A DNA stretch of 54,747 nucleotides from Bartonella massiliensis (GCF_902150025.1 NZ_CABFVS010000031.1:1-54747), one strand, 5' to 3'. Shown: positions 1 to 11,773, counted from the stretch's first letter. Notes: generated from the sequence alone by a model not told the origin. A program made the numbers and translations.

Positions 1-55
1 AAAAAACAGCATCATAATGCGCTATAATAGTCTCAATATGGGTAAGTTCATTCAT
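1..55 (-). CDS. 5' end of a gene leaving the window, possibly a class IIA HAD-type hydrolase
   Basis: On the minus strand an ATG at 55-53 opens a frame that stays open to the window edge (18 codons, beginning MNELTHIETIIAHYDAVF). A purine-rich stretch lies upstream. The 'YDAVF' end resembles the entry to the first HAD motif (YDAVxxDxxGVLHDG) of alphaproteobacterial class IIA HAD hydrolases, but the catalytic Asp lies outside the window. The reading is therefore tentative and the frame could be fortuitous. Confidence 0.35.
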   Translation of the reverse strand, partial: MNELTHIETIIAHYDAVF

Positions 56-1121
56 GGTGCACCTATCTCTATTTATCATTTATCAAGCTGTCTTTTAACT
101 TCAAAACTACTTACCGAAAGATAAAAATTCTGTCATCCGCTTTTTCAAATCCTATCTCAACTTTGTATCGCTTATAAAAATCATAAAAAATGATAAAATA
201 AATCCGTTATCGTTAAGTTCTACAAAATTTTAAAACGCTTTATAGCAAAAGCTTATCATTCCGCAATGTCCATTTTCTCATAAAACTTTCAAGTCTTTAT
301 AACAACTGCATTGATTCAGTTTTTTAGCGAAAATATTCAAGTTCTTAAACTTGAAAATCAACGGATAAAAACCCGCCTAAAAATCGCTTTTTTCAGTATA
401 AAATCATTGATTGACAACAATCATTTATTATTCACGCTTAATGAAAAGCTAAAATATTTTTTCTTAATTTCAAATCTATTTATATTGAATCACTCAAAAT
501 GCTCTGTTTGCACATTTATAAGTGGAATGAACAATAAAAACACTTAAAGATAAAGAATAAAATATCTCTTTCTCTCAAATGCAAAAATTTTCTTAACATT
601 TTGAACGAACAAAAATTATGCTCCAGCAATATATGCTGTCGCGCATCTTTTTTTCAGTAAAGATAAAAGTATAGTTTTTATCCTATCCATAAAAGCTTTA
701 CCTTTATACACTTCATAAAGCACTACAAAGTTCTGTTGTGAAATGAGTGTAAACACTGAGAAAGATCTCTTGAAAATAAGCAGATAAATATACGAACAAC
801 CCAATCTATTCTATTTTGCCCAATCCGCTCTATTTTAGTTGTGTTTTGTGTGTTCATTGAGCGCTTCCCTCTCATCATAGTTCTGAAACCATATAAAAAC
901 AAACCTTTTTGGTTATGCGTTAGAATCTTCGTTAAGCGTGCCCTCGAGAGCTTAATCTTAAACCCTATGGATTTGTTTTCTCCCTTTACCAAAAGCAAAG
1001 CTGATAGCATAATTTTGGCAAATAAATATGAGAAAATTTGAAAGGCCCCCTTCTCATTTAAAAAAATCTATCCATTTCAAGAAAAATTATTTTTATTGCC
1101 AAGCTCCTAAAATTACTTTAC
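56..1121. other. intergenic, AT-rich, no gene recognised
   Basis: About 1 kb of AT-rich DNA with only short unsupported frames on both strands. The stretch near 455-560 (TTCAAATCTATTTATATTGAATCA and onward) looks like a strongly diverged copy of the dispersed repeat seen at 2395, 31150, 37710, 40800 and 45840. I see no conserved coding signal. Confidence 0.5.
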
Positions 1122-1343
1122 CCATTAAAAAATGTTTTGATCGCATACACACCGATCAAGAGGAAAAACACCCCCGAAACCTCGACACATAAATTTATCC
1201 CACTCTGTGGACATCCTAGGATTCCGGTAGATTTTGCACTATCCAGGTGCGTCTTACGTACTAAAAGAAAAAAGCTGACTGAGCTCAGTATTTTCAACCT
1301 CCCGGAATACCAATGCGAGGGCGCTCGCAACCGGAAGGGACAA
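1122..1343 (+). ncRNA. Brt-like structured leader RNA upstream of HTH gene (copy 1)
   Basis: This stretch matches, in inverted orientation, the sequence at 44839-45062. In both places it sits directly before an XRE-type HTH gene. Structure is visible. One hairpin is TTGATCG (1137-1143) with CGATCAA (1153-1159); the other copy changes A to G on one side and T to C on the other, which keeps the pair. A long-range stem joins ATTCCGG (1221-1227) to CCGGAAT (1302-1308). There is also a 12-bp palindrome at 1278-1289 and a hairpin at 1314-1329. Bartonella henselae is known to encode about nine conserved ~200-nt RNAs (Brt) in tandem with HTH regulators that influence badA. Identity with that family is my inference from position, size and structure. 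Confidence 0.6.
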
Positions 1344-1712
1344 ATGCAAACTCAAAATCTTAAACTTGATCTGTTTGTCGGCAAAAAAATTCGCTTGAGG
1401 CGAAAAATATTGGGAATGTCTCAAAAAACATTAGGACATCATTTAGGTATCACTTTTCAACAAATTCAAAAATAGGAAAAAGGCTTAAATCGTGTAAGCG
1501 TAGGGCGTTTAAAGGAAATTTCCGATATTTTAAATGTTTCGGTTTCCTTCTTTTATGCTGATATCATCACAAAAGAAAACGCCCCGTACTATCATGATGA
1601 AATTGCTTCAAAAAAAGAAGAATATTTGCTTTAAAAAACTTTAGAATTCTCACCACAATAAAACGCAAAGCCATTTTACAATTAATCTCTGATCCAAATA
1701 AAAGCTTTTAAA
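1344..1712 (+). pseudogene. XRE-family HTH regulator, broken (copy 1)
   Basis: ATG 1344 follows an AAGGGA ribosome site. The product has the helix-turn-helix of Cro/CI-type repressors: [19 protein letters not shown] then FQQIQK. A TAG at 1473-1475 interrupts the conserved 'QIQKYE', where the second copy (44480-44838, minus) has Tyr. The frame then runs on as EKGLNRVSVGRLKEISDILN, ending near 1633. Remnants of the C-terminus continue in another frame to about 1712. A functional protein is unlikely unless the stop is read through. In intact members this regulator type sits just after a Brt RNA, as here. Confidence 0.7.
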
Positions 1713-2394
1713 ATCATGTCCTAGAATGTTAAAGGTTTTCTTTCTCAACAATTCATGCATATTTAAAGGACAGCCTTCTCTTCAGTTACGCATGCTTTTT
1801 GATTTAAGGTAATCTGCACTTAAACTTAAGAAAAAACTAAAAAGTACCGCGATAAATACCTAAAATCCTGTTCTTGATTTTCCTCCGCTCAAAGGACGAA
1901 AGTTCTCACCCGTGCTGCTCTGTAAACAGTCCAGCGTCTTATCTCACCTCTCGCCTAGTTCACTTGATAGCACCACCCTAAAGGAAGGAAGCATAAGCTC
2001 TAAAGCCACTCTCCCCTCAATATTTACAACACTCTCTCACCAAGCTCCTTATGCATACAGCTTTATGCCCGACATCACCACACTTCAAATGATGGTGATG
2101 TAAGGCACAGCAGGATAAACACTTATCCATATTTTTAAAAAGATCCTCCTCGTCACAATAGAAGCACCATTTATTTTTGATAATATACATTTGATATACG
2201 AAAAACTTGTAAGATGCCTCCTATAAGGATTTAGTATCTGTTATAAATTTCTAGAGATGGTTTTTTTCCTCTAAAATCTCAATACTGCACCAACACCTAT
2301 CATAAAAAACGCGATCCAATACTCTCGTAAAAATAATCCTCAATTTGATAAAGTTGAAACAAAAAAATATTGTTGAATACACATTAATAATATC
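1713..2394. other. intergenic, with a possible decayed coding patch
   Basis: No intact gene. The part at roughly 1870-2110 is visibly richer in G+C than its surroundings. On the minus strand it gives short gene-like runs interrupted by stops (for example NIEGRVALELMLPSFRVVL). This may be a decayed gene, but I do not recognise a family. Confidence 0.3.
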
Positions 2395-2720
2395 TTGATT
2401 TATAATGATAATATACTGTTTTCATATTGAATGGGAGCCTCAAATATCGTAAGATTTTCTCATTTCAAATCTGTTTTATGTTTGAATCAAACACAACCAT
2501 CTACTTGCACCTTAAAAGCAGGATGAATGTGTGGGTAAAAACGATTAAGAAAAAACTAAAAAGGGCTTTTCGTGAATCGTCTTAAAAGAAAGAACTGTCG
2601 CAAACACTCAAAGGCTGGCACAAGTGTTTGATGATGCCAACTTGCTTCTTCACAAGCATAAAAATGGAGGTGCTTAATCGATTTGCCATTATACATGAAC
2701 AATCATCGAGAATAACAAAT
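2395..2720. repeat. dispersed decayed repeat, copy near left end
   Basis: It begins with TTTATAATGATAATATACTG and runs through a 'CAAATATCGTAAGATT' core, a 'TCATTTCAAATCTGTTT' block and an 'ACTTGCTTCTTCACAAGC' block. The same ordered blocks recur at 31150, 37710, 40800 and 45840. No coding frame is conserved among the copies. Confidence 0.7.
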
Positions 2721-4099
2721 GATAACGATTACTTCCATAAAAATAATTGCTTCTATAAACATAAAAGAAGTTACAACCAACAGAACAGTAGCTTCTTTAT
2801 TTGGAGCTTATCGATCACATCCATTGTTAAGATATGTACTGATTAAAAGCCGTGTCCACGATCTGTAGAATCAAGCTTTGGTAAGAAAAATATTTAATTA
2901 TTTGCTTTTAGCAACATTTTGACAATTTGAGAGTCCTTAATAGCTTATCTTGATAAGAAAACATTTCTTTCCCCATTCTTCTCTTAATTTTGCATCTTTT
3001 TTAAAATCTTCCACACTATCGTTTTTTTTCACACCCCGCTACCAATAATAGAGCCATGCAGAATAAAATAATTTTTTTCATTTTAGCCCTCTTTAAATAG
3101 CTTATCTGTTAACATTACCCCCAAGAATGGGTTTTGAATTTCCATATTTTATAAAGATACAGTGTTATTACTCCTTGTTTTCTTTCATAGTGAACACTCT
3201 AAAGTCAAATAACGCAAGATAGCTATTGTATGAGTTTTTCATAAAATACAATGAGAAGAAAAAGGCCAAAACTGAATAAAAATGACAAAATAAGAAGACG
3301 CGCGCATGTTTTTATTCAACGGATTTCAAAGAGAGACATTGTAATAGGAATTGTTATTTCCTGAGGAAAATTTATAAGCATTATAATGCTTGATATCACC
3401 CCCAATGAACCACAAAACCATACCAAGAAAAAGACAACCCCTTTTATCTATTTGTATTTTTAGTCATTTTTCCCCCTATTAATGATCTCAAAATATAGAA
3501 AAAGCAATCAACAATACAAATCATTTTTATGAAGTTTTTTTCATAAAAGCCTATTTGAAAGCAATCCATTATTTGGAACGACTGAATTTAGAAGCAGATC
3601 GTTTTATAGAGCAACAAGGACCACAGCTTAATTACTTTTGAAGAAGTGAGCAGCATTGCCTAACACTAAAGACAAAATTTTGATAAAAAAACGCTTGCGA
3701 TAAATTGTTTCAAGCATTGTGAAATATTCTATCTATTGTATCAAACATTATACTATTTTGGGGATCATTTATTTTTTATCTTTACCCATCTTGCTCTAGA
3801 GACCCGTTTTTTGAGCATTTTTTATCTTCCCACTTTCTCCTTCAAGGATAAATACTTAAAAAAAACCTGTGCCACCCAAAATAACATTCTCATTCTTTTT
3901 ATAAAGTATAAAAGCATATAAGCAAAGATAAAAAAACTATTTTGAGAGCAAATCTCTTTTGAAAATGAATAACGCATCCGTTTACTTCAAAAACGAAAAT
4001 AATCTCACGGTTTATTCCAATTTACCCTATGGTCTGTTGCAATTTTATGGGTAAAGTTTTCTCTATAAAAGTTTAAGTCAGTATATTCGTTAAAGCCAA
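2721..4099. other. intergenic, no gene recognised
   Basis: About 1.4 kb of AT-rich DNA with short frames only. A run near 3550-3640 reads as a helical peptide fragment (KAIHYLERLNLEADRF) that soon meets a stop, so it may be a relic of an unidentified gene. Otherwise I see nothing. Confidence 0.4.
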
Positions 4100-4825
4100 T
4101 CACGGGCTTGCAAACGGGTTGTAAGAGCCATTATCTCGCCGCCACTTGACAGGTTCGGTGAAGTTGCTTGACCAAAGACCAATCTTATTATCACGTGCTT
4201 TTTCTTCTGCATAATGATACTGTGTTGGAATAGGATTTTTACCCTCCTTTGAAAGTACCAACATACCTTCGCTAAGACCTGCCTCAGCTAAATCAACCCC
4301 TTGAACAAAACATTGCGCATAATAAACACCATTGTGCATAAAAGCCTGCTGACAGGATACATCCACACCAAGTGTTTTGGTGACAAGCCAAGCCATTGTA
4401 ACCACACCACAGGGCCATTCTTGATCCTTTAATTTTGCTTTTTGACGAGGTGCACATGTATCCACGCCATAAAGATGAATATCACGCGTCGTATGGGATC
4501 GCCAAGATTGGGCAGTAGGTGTTAGTAATTTAAATGTGACCCCACTGGTAACCGATGCCCTACCATGAAAAACAACAGCATTATTTGCAACTTCGTTTGA
4601 TGCAATACTCTTTTGCAGAGAGGAAGATGGTTCTTTTTTTTCTAAGGACTGTTTGGTGATCAATTGACTCAATTTTTTTTCTTCCTTGTAGAGATCAACA
4701 ACATCTTGAATATCTTGCATCTTAAATGTTTTAAAAACGCTGAAATCTATTTTATCTTTATATTGGATCAATCCCCAAATTACAGAACCCATAATGTAAA
4801 TAATAACAATCAATTTAAATAACAT
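4100..4825 (-). CDS. membrane-anchored thermonuclease-like (SNase fold) protein
   Basis: The product has 241 aa. One N-terminal membrane segment (about residues 2-20) is followed by a charged, probably coiled, stretch. A staphylococcal-nuclease-like domain (about 85-235) has the recognisable motifs IHLYGVDTCAP, QEWPCG, AMAWL-type helix and a C-terminal 'AEEKARDNKIGLWSS'. In classical SNases the first loop reads GIDAPE and supplies Arg, Asp and Glu. Here GVDTCAP replaces it and the catalytic Glu is not evident, so the fold may serve as a periplasmic binding or structural domain rather than a nuclease. Five Cys residues in the domain suggest disulfides. The gene is transcribed away from virB2, leaving a 400-bp divergent promoter region. 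Whether it has any role with the T4SS is unknown. Confidence 0.7.
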   Translation of the reverse strand: MLFKLIVIIYIMGSVIWGLIQYKDKIDFSVFKTFKMQDIQDVVDLYKEEKKLSQLITKQSLEKKEPSSSLQKSIASNEVANNAVVFHGRASVTSGVTFKLLTPTAQSWRSHTTRDIHLYGVDTCAPRQKAKLKDQEWPCGVVTMAWLVTKTLGVDVSCQQAFMHNGVYYAQCFVQGVDLAEAGLSEGMLVLSKEGKNPIPTQYHYAEEKARDNKIGLWSSNFTEPVKWRRDNGSYNPFASP

Positions 4826-5222
4826 CTCTTGACACGCTCACTTACAAAATTCATTGTTTTTCTCTCCTTTCACATTATTTATCAGTAACCTCCTTGTTTT
4901 TAAAGAAAAAATCAAAATATATTGTGTTACACATTAACTACATTTTGTAAAGAATAATATTCTTTCTTACCTCGTTTTAATATTGTTGTCTTGATCAAGA
5001 AACACAACTTAAAATTGCCATTTTCATATAATACAATCTCAATTTGAAAAGACTTCTGTCTCTTTAAAAAGAAGCGTTTGAGAGTGAAGAGATCCACGAT
5101 CAAGACTTTAAAAAACAAAAATTGAGGAGTTTAAGCTGTCACAAAATAACAGAATTCTCCCGTTGTTAGAGACAATGGAATGTCAACATAGGAACAAATA
5201 TTGTTTGTTAGAGAGAGGTAAA
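4826..5222. promoter_or_regulatory. divergent promoter region between the nuclease-like gene and the virB operon
   Basis: About 400 bp, very AT-rich, between two outward-facing genes. It must contain the virB promoter. In B. henselae virB and bep transcription is activated by the BatR/BatS two-component system, so a BatR site is expected here; I cannot point to one with confidence. The virB2 ribosome site GAGAGAGG lies at about 5211-5219. Confidence 0.5.
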
Positions 5223-5546
5223 ATGACAGATAATAGATTTCAGAACATCGTTTTTATCGTAACCATGCTGCTTTTTACAGCAGTGTTTGTGTCCGATCTT
5301 TCTTATGCTGCTTCTACTGCTAGTGGGGGTGGTTTTGGAAATCTTGATGGTGTTTTAGATAACATTGTCAAAATGATGACGGGTTCAACGGCAAAACTCA
5401 TTGCCATTATATGTGTTGCCGCGGTGGGTATTGGCTGGATGTACGGCTTTATTGATTTACGCAAAGCAGCTTACTGTATTATTGGTATTGGTATTGTTTT
5501 TGGGGCTCCCGCTCTCGTCGGTAAATTAGCGGGCACGACGACATAA
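5223..5546 (+). CDS. virB2: T4SS major pilin VirB2
   Basis: VirB2 is the major subunit of the T4SS pilus. The product has 107 aa. I chose ATG 5223 because GAGAGAGGTAAA stands just before it; the longer TTG start at 5163 has no better site. A long signal peptide ends near 'LSYAAST', followed by a Gly-rich stretch and two hydrophobic helices: MTGSTAKLIAIICVAAVGIG and, after the loop with FIDLRKAAY, CIIGIGIVFGAPALVG. This is the classic pilin layout. The gene is first in the operon, and virB3 starts one base after its stop. Confidence 0.93.
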   Translation: MTDNRFQNIVFIVTMLLFTAVFVSDLSYAASTASGGGFGNLDGVLDNIVKMMTGSTAKLIAIICVAAVGIGWMYGFIDLRKAAYCIIGIGIVFGAPALVGKLAGTTT

Positions 5547-5547
5547 A

Positions 5548-5856
5548 ATGAACGAAGATACTCTTTTCCTTGCCTGTACACGGCCTGCCATGTTTGCCGG
5601 TGTGACAATGGAAGCGATGGCGCTTAATGCCATGGCAACCTCCATTCTCTTTATTTTGACCAGTGGTTTTACCATGATTGGTCTTGGAATTGGGATGCAC
5701 TTTATTTTGCGTGAAGTGACAAAATATGATCACAACCAATTTCGCCTATTATTTGCGTGGCTCAATACAAGAGGAAAGCAAAAAAATCTCAGCCGATGGG
5801 GAGGCGGTTCGACTTCCCCCTTACGCCTTATCCGCACTTATAAGGAACTAAGCTGA
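5548..5856 (+). CDS. virB3: T4SS inner-membrane protein VirB3
   Basis: VirB3 is a small inner-membrane component of the T4SS that works with the VirB4 ATPase. The product has 102 aa. It contains the family's N-terminal 'FLACTRPAMFAGV' motif, then one long hydrophobic region (about residues 30-55) and the conserved 'RLLFAWLNTRG' segment. It starts at ATG 5548, directly after the virB2 stop. virB4 follows 13 bases later. Confidence 0.93.
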   Translation: MNEDTLFLACTRPAMFAGVTMEAMALNAMATSILFILTSGFTMIGLGIGMHFILREVTKYDHNQFRLLFAWLNTRGKQKNLSRWGGGSTSPLRLIRTYKELS

Positions 5857-5869
5857 AGGAATAAAACCG

Positions 5870-8233
5870 GTGAAACAGATAACAATGATGAAACGGGAAA
5901 GTTTGCCTGAGGAATATATTCCCTATATCCGCCATATCAACCAGCATGTCATTGCGTTAAATTCACGCTGTTTAATGGTTGTTATGGCTGTTGAAGGTGT
6001 CAATTTTGACACGGTAGATATTGATCAACTCAATTCTTTACACAACCAATTAAACACTCTTTTGAAAAATATCGCCGATGAACGGGTTGCTTTATATTCT
6101 CACATCATTCGCCGTCGTGAAACAATTTATCCAGAAGGGCATTTTCTTTCATCTTTTGCCACAACATTAGATGAAAAATACAAAAAGAAAATGGTTTCGC
6201 AAGAGCTGTATCGAAATGATCTGTTTATTTCACTGCTTTGGAATCCAGCAGTGGATAGAACAGAACAATTGGCTTCATTTTTTCAGCGCTTGAGCAAAGC
6301 AAAAAAAACACAATCTGAACCTGACGCAGAAGCTATTCATAAACTCGAAGAGTTAAGCCAAGATCTCATGCAAGGTTTGGAAGAATATGAGCCCCGTCTC
6401 CTATCAATTTATGAACATGAAGGGATTTTATTTTCCCAACAAAGTGAATTTCTTCACCAGCTGGTAGGGGGAAGACGTGAACGTATTCCTCTCACATTTG
6501 GAACCATTGCCTCAACGATTTACTCAGATCGTGTTATTTTTGGGAAAGAAATTATCGAAATACGCCATGAGAGCAATGAACGCTTTGTCGGCATGTTTGG
6601 ATGGAAAGAATACCCTTCTAAAACCCGCCCAGGGATGACCGATGGCTTGCTTACGGTACCCTTTGAATTCATCTTAACCCAATCTTTTGTTTTTAAAAGT
6701 AAAGCGGCCGCCAGTGCCATTATGAGCCGCAAGCAAAATCAAATGATTAATGCAGCCGACCGTGCGAGCTCACAAATTGATGCGCTGGACGAAGCCCTAG
6801 ATGATTTGGAGTCAAACCGTTTTGTTTTGGGTGAACATCACATTTCTTTAGCCGTTTTTGCGGATCACCCCAAAATACTGACTGAAAACTTATCAAAAGC
6901 CCGTTCCCATTTAACCAATGGGGGGGCTGTCATTGCCAGAGAAGATTTAGGGTTAGAAGCCGCATGGTGGGCGCAATTGCCTGGAAACTTTAGCTATCGT
7001 GCGCGTTCAGGCGCCATTACCAGCAGAAACTTTGCCGCTTTATCGCCCTTTCATTCTTTCCCCGTTGGCAAATTAAACGGCAATGTTTGGGGGGCAGCTG
7101 TCGCATTGCTAAAAACCCAAGCCGGTTCACCTTACTATTTTAATTTTCATTATGGTGATCTTGGAAACACTTTTGTTTGTGGTCCATCGGGATCTGGTAA
7201 AACAGTGATTGTTAATTTTCTGCTTGCACAATTACAAAAACACAATCCAACCATGGTTTTTTTTGACAAAGATCAAGGAGCAGAGATTTTTGTACGAGCC
7301 GGAGGTGGAAAATATAAGCCTTTAAAAAATGGACAGCCTACCGGTATTGCCCCCTTAAAGGGCATGGAATACAACGAAAAAAATAAAATCTTTCTTCGTC
7401 ATTGGATCTTAAAACTCGTGAGCAGTGAAGGGCAGACCGTGACCGAAGAAGAACGACAAGATATCGCCAAAGCTATCGATTCCTTGGAAAATCTCCCTCC
7501 AACACAACGCTCTCTTGGTGCCCTTCAGTTATTTTTTGACAACACATCCAAAGAAGGGATTGCCATACGGCTACAACGCTGGATTAGAGGCAATGATTTA
7601 GGGTGGGTTTTTGATAATGATCAAGATGATCTCAATTTAAATGCACAATTCATTGGCTATGACATGACCGATTTTTTAGACAATGAAGAAATTCGGCGCC
7701 CTTTGATGATGTATCTCTTTCACCGCATTCTTGATCTGATTGATGGACGGCGCATCATTATTGTCGTTGATGAGTTCTGGAAAGCTTTAGAAGATGATTC
7801 CTTCAAAGCTTTTGCGCAAGATCGGCTCAAAACAATCCGTAAACAAAATGGTATGATGCTTTTTGCAACACAAAGCCCCAAAGACGCTTTGAACTCCACC
7901 ATCGCGCATACAATTATTGAGCAATGCCCTACCCAAATATTTTTTCCCAATCAAAAAGCAAATTACAATGATTATGTCGAAGCTTTCAAACTCTCTGAGC
8001 GTGAATTTGAACTGATACAGTCGGAATTAAGCAGAGAATCGCGTCGTTTTCTTGTCAAACAAGGACAAAATTCCGTCGTTGCAGAACTTAATTTGCGTGG
8101 AATGAATGATGAGATCGCCGTCTTAAGCGGCACAACCAAAAATATTGAACTCATGAATGAAATTATAAACGAATATGGCACAGATCCTGATAAATGGCTC
8201 CCCATATTTTATCAAAGGAGAACAAACCAATGA
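5870..8233 (+). CDS. virB4: T4SS ATPase VirB4
   Basis: VirB4 is the largest ATPase of the secretion channel and powers pilus assembly and substrate transfer at the inner membrane. The product has 787 aa, normal for the family. An N-terminal CagE/TrbE/VirB domain is followed by a RecA-like motor. Walker A is GPSGSGKT (about residues 438-445) and Walker B is IIIVVDEFW (about 627-635), followed by a 'LFATQSPKDAL' Q-containing motif. The start is GTG 5870 after AAGGAA; in-frame ATGs at 5885 and 5888 are alternatives. The stop overlaps the virB5 start by four bases. Confidence 0.95.
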   Translation: MKQITMMKRESLPEEYIPYIRHINQHVIALNSRCLMVVMAVEGVNFDTVDIDQLNSLHNQLNTLLKNIADERVALYSHIIRRRETIYPEGHFLSSFATTLDEKYKKKMVSQELYRNDLFISLLWNPAVDRTEQLASFFQRLSKAKKTQSEPDAEAIHKLEELSQDLMQGLEEYEPRLLSIYEHEGILFSQQSEFLHQLVGGRRERIPLTFGTIASTIYSDRVIFGKEIIEIRHESNERFVGMFGWKEYPSKTRPGMTDGLLTVPFEFILTQSFVFKSKAAASAIMSRKQNQMINAADRASSQIDALDEALDDLESNRFVLGEHHISLAVFADHPKILTENLSKARSHLTNGGAVIAREDLGLEAAWWAQLPGNFSYRARSGAITSRNFAALSPFHSFPVGKLNGNVWGAAVALLKTQAGSPYYFNFHYGDLGNTFVCGPSGSGKTVIVNFLLAQLQKHNPTMVFFDKDQGAEIFVRAGGGKYKPLKNGQPTGIAPLKGMEYNEKNKIFLRHWILKLVSSEGQTVTEEERQDIAKAIDSLENLPPTQRSLGALQLFFDNTSKEGIAIRLQRWIRGNDLGWVFDNDQDDLNLNAQFIGYDMTDFLDNEEIRRPLMMYLFHRILDLIDGRRIIIVVDEFWKALEDDSFKAFAQDRLKTIRKQNGMMLFATQSPKDALNSTIAHTIIEQCPTQIFFPNQKANYNDYVEAFKLSEREFELIQSELSRESRRFLVKQGQNSVVAELNLRGMNDEIAVLSGTTKNIELMNEIINEYGTDPDKWLPIFYQRRTNQ

Positions 8234-8746
8234 AAAAATATAGCTTAGTGGCACTGTTATCTTTTCTTTATTTCGCCTGCGCTATCACAAACAGCACCTG
8301 AAGCGGATGAATATTATAAACAAGCACTCGACACCACACAAAAACTCAATGCAGCAAAATCAGAAACCGCTGAAACCATTTATAAAACTGCCGTTGAAAC
8401 TGCAAAAGAAATCAAAGAGATAAGTGCTAAACTTGCACAAGTTAAATCACAAATAGATACAACAACAGACACTAAAAAAGAAACTAAGCCTGAAGAGTTG
8501 CAGAAACTTCAAGCTCTTCAGCAAGAACTTCAGGTAAAAGTTTCTCTTCTTCAAGCCGATCTTCAAACGAATATTTTAAAACTTCAGGCTCTTGATATGA
8601 TTCAAGCCAGAGATACAAAAACAAAAGAAGAAATACATGAAGAAGAGGTACAAGAAAAGCATAAAATACTTCAATCACAATTAAAAGAAAAAGAAAAAGA
8701 ACTCAAAGAAAAACTTGAGAGTGCTGGCGCAGATGTCAAACTATAA
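8230..8746 (+). pseudogene. virB5: T4SS minor pilin VirB5, frameshifted in the signal peptide
   Basis: VirB5 is a periplasmic or pilus-tip adhesin-like subunit. ATG 8230 begins a signal peptide (MKKYSLVALLSF), but the frame ends at a TGA at about 8300. Dropping one T from TCTTTTC (about 8262-8267) joins it smoothly to ISPALSQTAPEADEYY and then to a long helical, Lys/Glu/Gln-rich mature protein that ends at 8746. The restored protein is about 171 aa. The downstream frame is intact and clearly conserved. The break is therefore either a recent mutation, which would disable VirB5, or a base-calling error. The 3' end overlaps virB6 by 14 bases. Confidence 0.8.
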
Positions 8747-9737
8747 TTTCCCTACATTTGATAAGTTTTCTCCCTTTGCAAGCATTTCTGGGTATATTTT
8801 AAAACCCCTCGACAATGTGATGAACACAACGGTGAGTGGGTTATCTTCTGCTATTTCAGCGCCCTTAAATCTTGCTGCCATCATTTTTATTTTTTTGTAT
8901 GGCTATAATGTTATGACAGGTCGCGTTGCGCTTTCTATGCACAGTCTTCTCAATAATGTTGTTAAAATCGTTATTGTAACAACAATGGCAACGAATGCAG
9001 AGACATTTAACACCTATGTTAAAGATATTTTCTTTAATGATTTATCCAACGCCATTGGGAATGCGTTGAACAGCAATCCTGCAAACTCCAATGTTTTTGA
9101 TTATATTTTGTTAAAGGCAAGTGACCGTTATCAAGAAGTTTTATACAATGCTTGGTTTTTTGAAAAGATTGTTGTGGGCCTTCTTGGTTCTATCATGCTT
9201 CTTGCCGTTATTCTCTTTTGTATAGGTGGTTTTATTGTGCAAATGTTTGCACAAGTTGCACTGGTTATGATTATAGGTCTTGGGCCTCTGTTCATTAGTT
9301 TATATTTGTTCAATGCAACGCGAAAATACACCGATGCATGGATTACAACCTTAATCAATTTTACCATTCTGCAAGTTCTCGTGATCATGCTTGGAACTAT
9401 TATATGTCAAGTTATCCTACAAGTTCTCAACGTTTCATATGAATCAATTTACGTTCTTTTTCCTCCTGTCATCGTCATTTCGATCATAGGGGTTATTATC
9501 TTCCGTGCGCTTCCTGGTATCGCTACAGCACTAGCCTCTGGTGGACCATATTTTAACGCTGGTGTCTCTTCAGGTGGACAGATTTTCACCATGCTTGCCA
9601 ATAGCGCCAGAACAAGTGGTAATGCCGTTAAAAGTGCCGCACTACAAATCTCAGGGGCTGCCGGTAATGCTGCTAAAGGAGCGGCAGGTGCTGCAGCAAG
9701 AGCAGGAAGATCTGGAGGTGGTCGTGGTCGATTTTAA
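8733..9737 (+). CDS. virB6: T4SS polytopic inner-membrane channel protein VirB6
   Basis: VirB6 forms part of the inner-membrane translocation channel. The product has 334 aa from ATG 8733 (MSNYNFPTFDKF), inside the end of virB5. Several hydrophobic segments are visible: one near residues 40-60, a large cluster at about 135-205 and two more at about 210-265. The Gly/Ala/Arg-rich tail (GNAAKGAAGAAARAG) is typical of Bartonella and Agrobacterium VirB6-like proteins. The conserved 'GLGPLFISLYLF' lies in the family's core. A 172-bp gap with two strong hairpins follows. Confidence 0.93.
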   Translation: MSNYNFPTFDKFSPFASISGYILKPLDNVMNTTVSGLSSAISAPLNLAAIIFIFLYGYNVMTGRVALSMHSLLNNVVKIVIVTTMATNAETFNTYVKDIFFNDLSNAIGNALNSNPANSNVFDYILLKASDRYQEVLYNAWFFEKIVVGLLGSIMLLAVILFCIGGFIVQMFAQVALVMIIGLGPLFISLYLFNATRKYTDAWITTLINFTILQVLVIMLGTIICQVILQVLNVSYESIYVLFPPVIVISIIGVIIFRALPGIATALASGGPYFNAGVSSGGQIFTMLANSARTSGNAVKSAALQISGAAGNAAKGAAGAAARAGRSGGGRGRF

Positions 9738-9778
9738 GATAAAGAACCTCAAAAGAAGCAGAATTTTTGTTTCTGCCT

Positions 9779-9844
9779 TGCGTGCGCTAACAAGCGCACG
9801 CACCATAATCTTGTTCCATATAAGACCCGACATCTTGGGTCTTA
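9779..9844 (+). terminator. two tandem hairpins in the virB6-virB7 gap
   Basis: A perfect 9-bp stem, TGCGTGCGC (9779-9787) with GCGCACGCA (9794-9802), is followed by a second stem, TAAGACCC (9821-9828) with GGGTCTTA (9837-9844). Neither is followed by a good T-run on the plus strand. They look more like mRNA-processing or attenuation elements than a full terminator inside an operon. Confidence 0.55.
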
Positions 9845-9909
9845 AAACAAAACCAATCACAATCTTGCATCCCATAAACTTGTAAAAATGTTTAAAATAA
9901 AAGGCTCTC

Positions 9910-11773
<1,864 letters not shown>

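Noticed and set aside
311..547. Open frame of 78 codons near the left end
   Set aside because: Composition is AT-driven, it has no ribosome site and no family likeness, and it lies in a stretch resembling the dispersed repeat.
1912..2103. Open frame of 63 codons in a GC-richer patch
   Set aside because: Low-complexity Ser/Leu content, no start signal, and the opposite strand looks more gene-like; neither strand gives an intact gene.
5163..5222. Longer N-terminus for virB2 from TTG 5163
   Set aside because: A strong GAGAGAGG site stands directly before ATG 5223 and the added residues are not signal-peptide-like.
9821..9844. Second hairpin after virB6 as a true operon terminator
   Set aside because: There is no T-run after it on the plus strand, and virB7-virB11 must be expressed with the rest.
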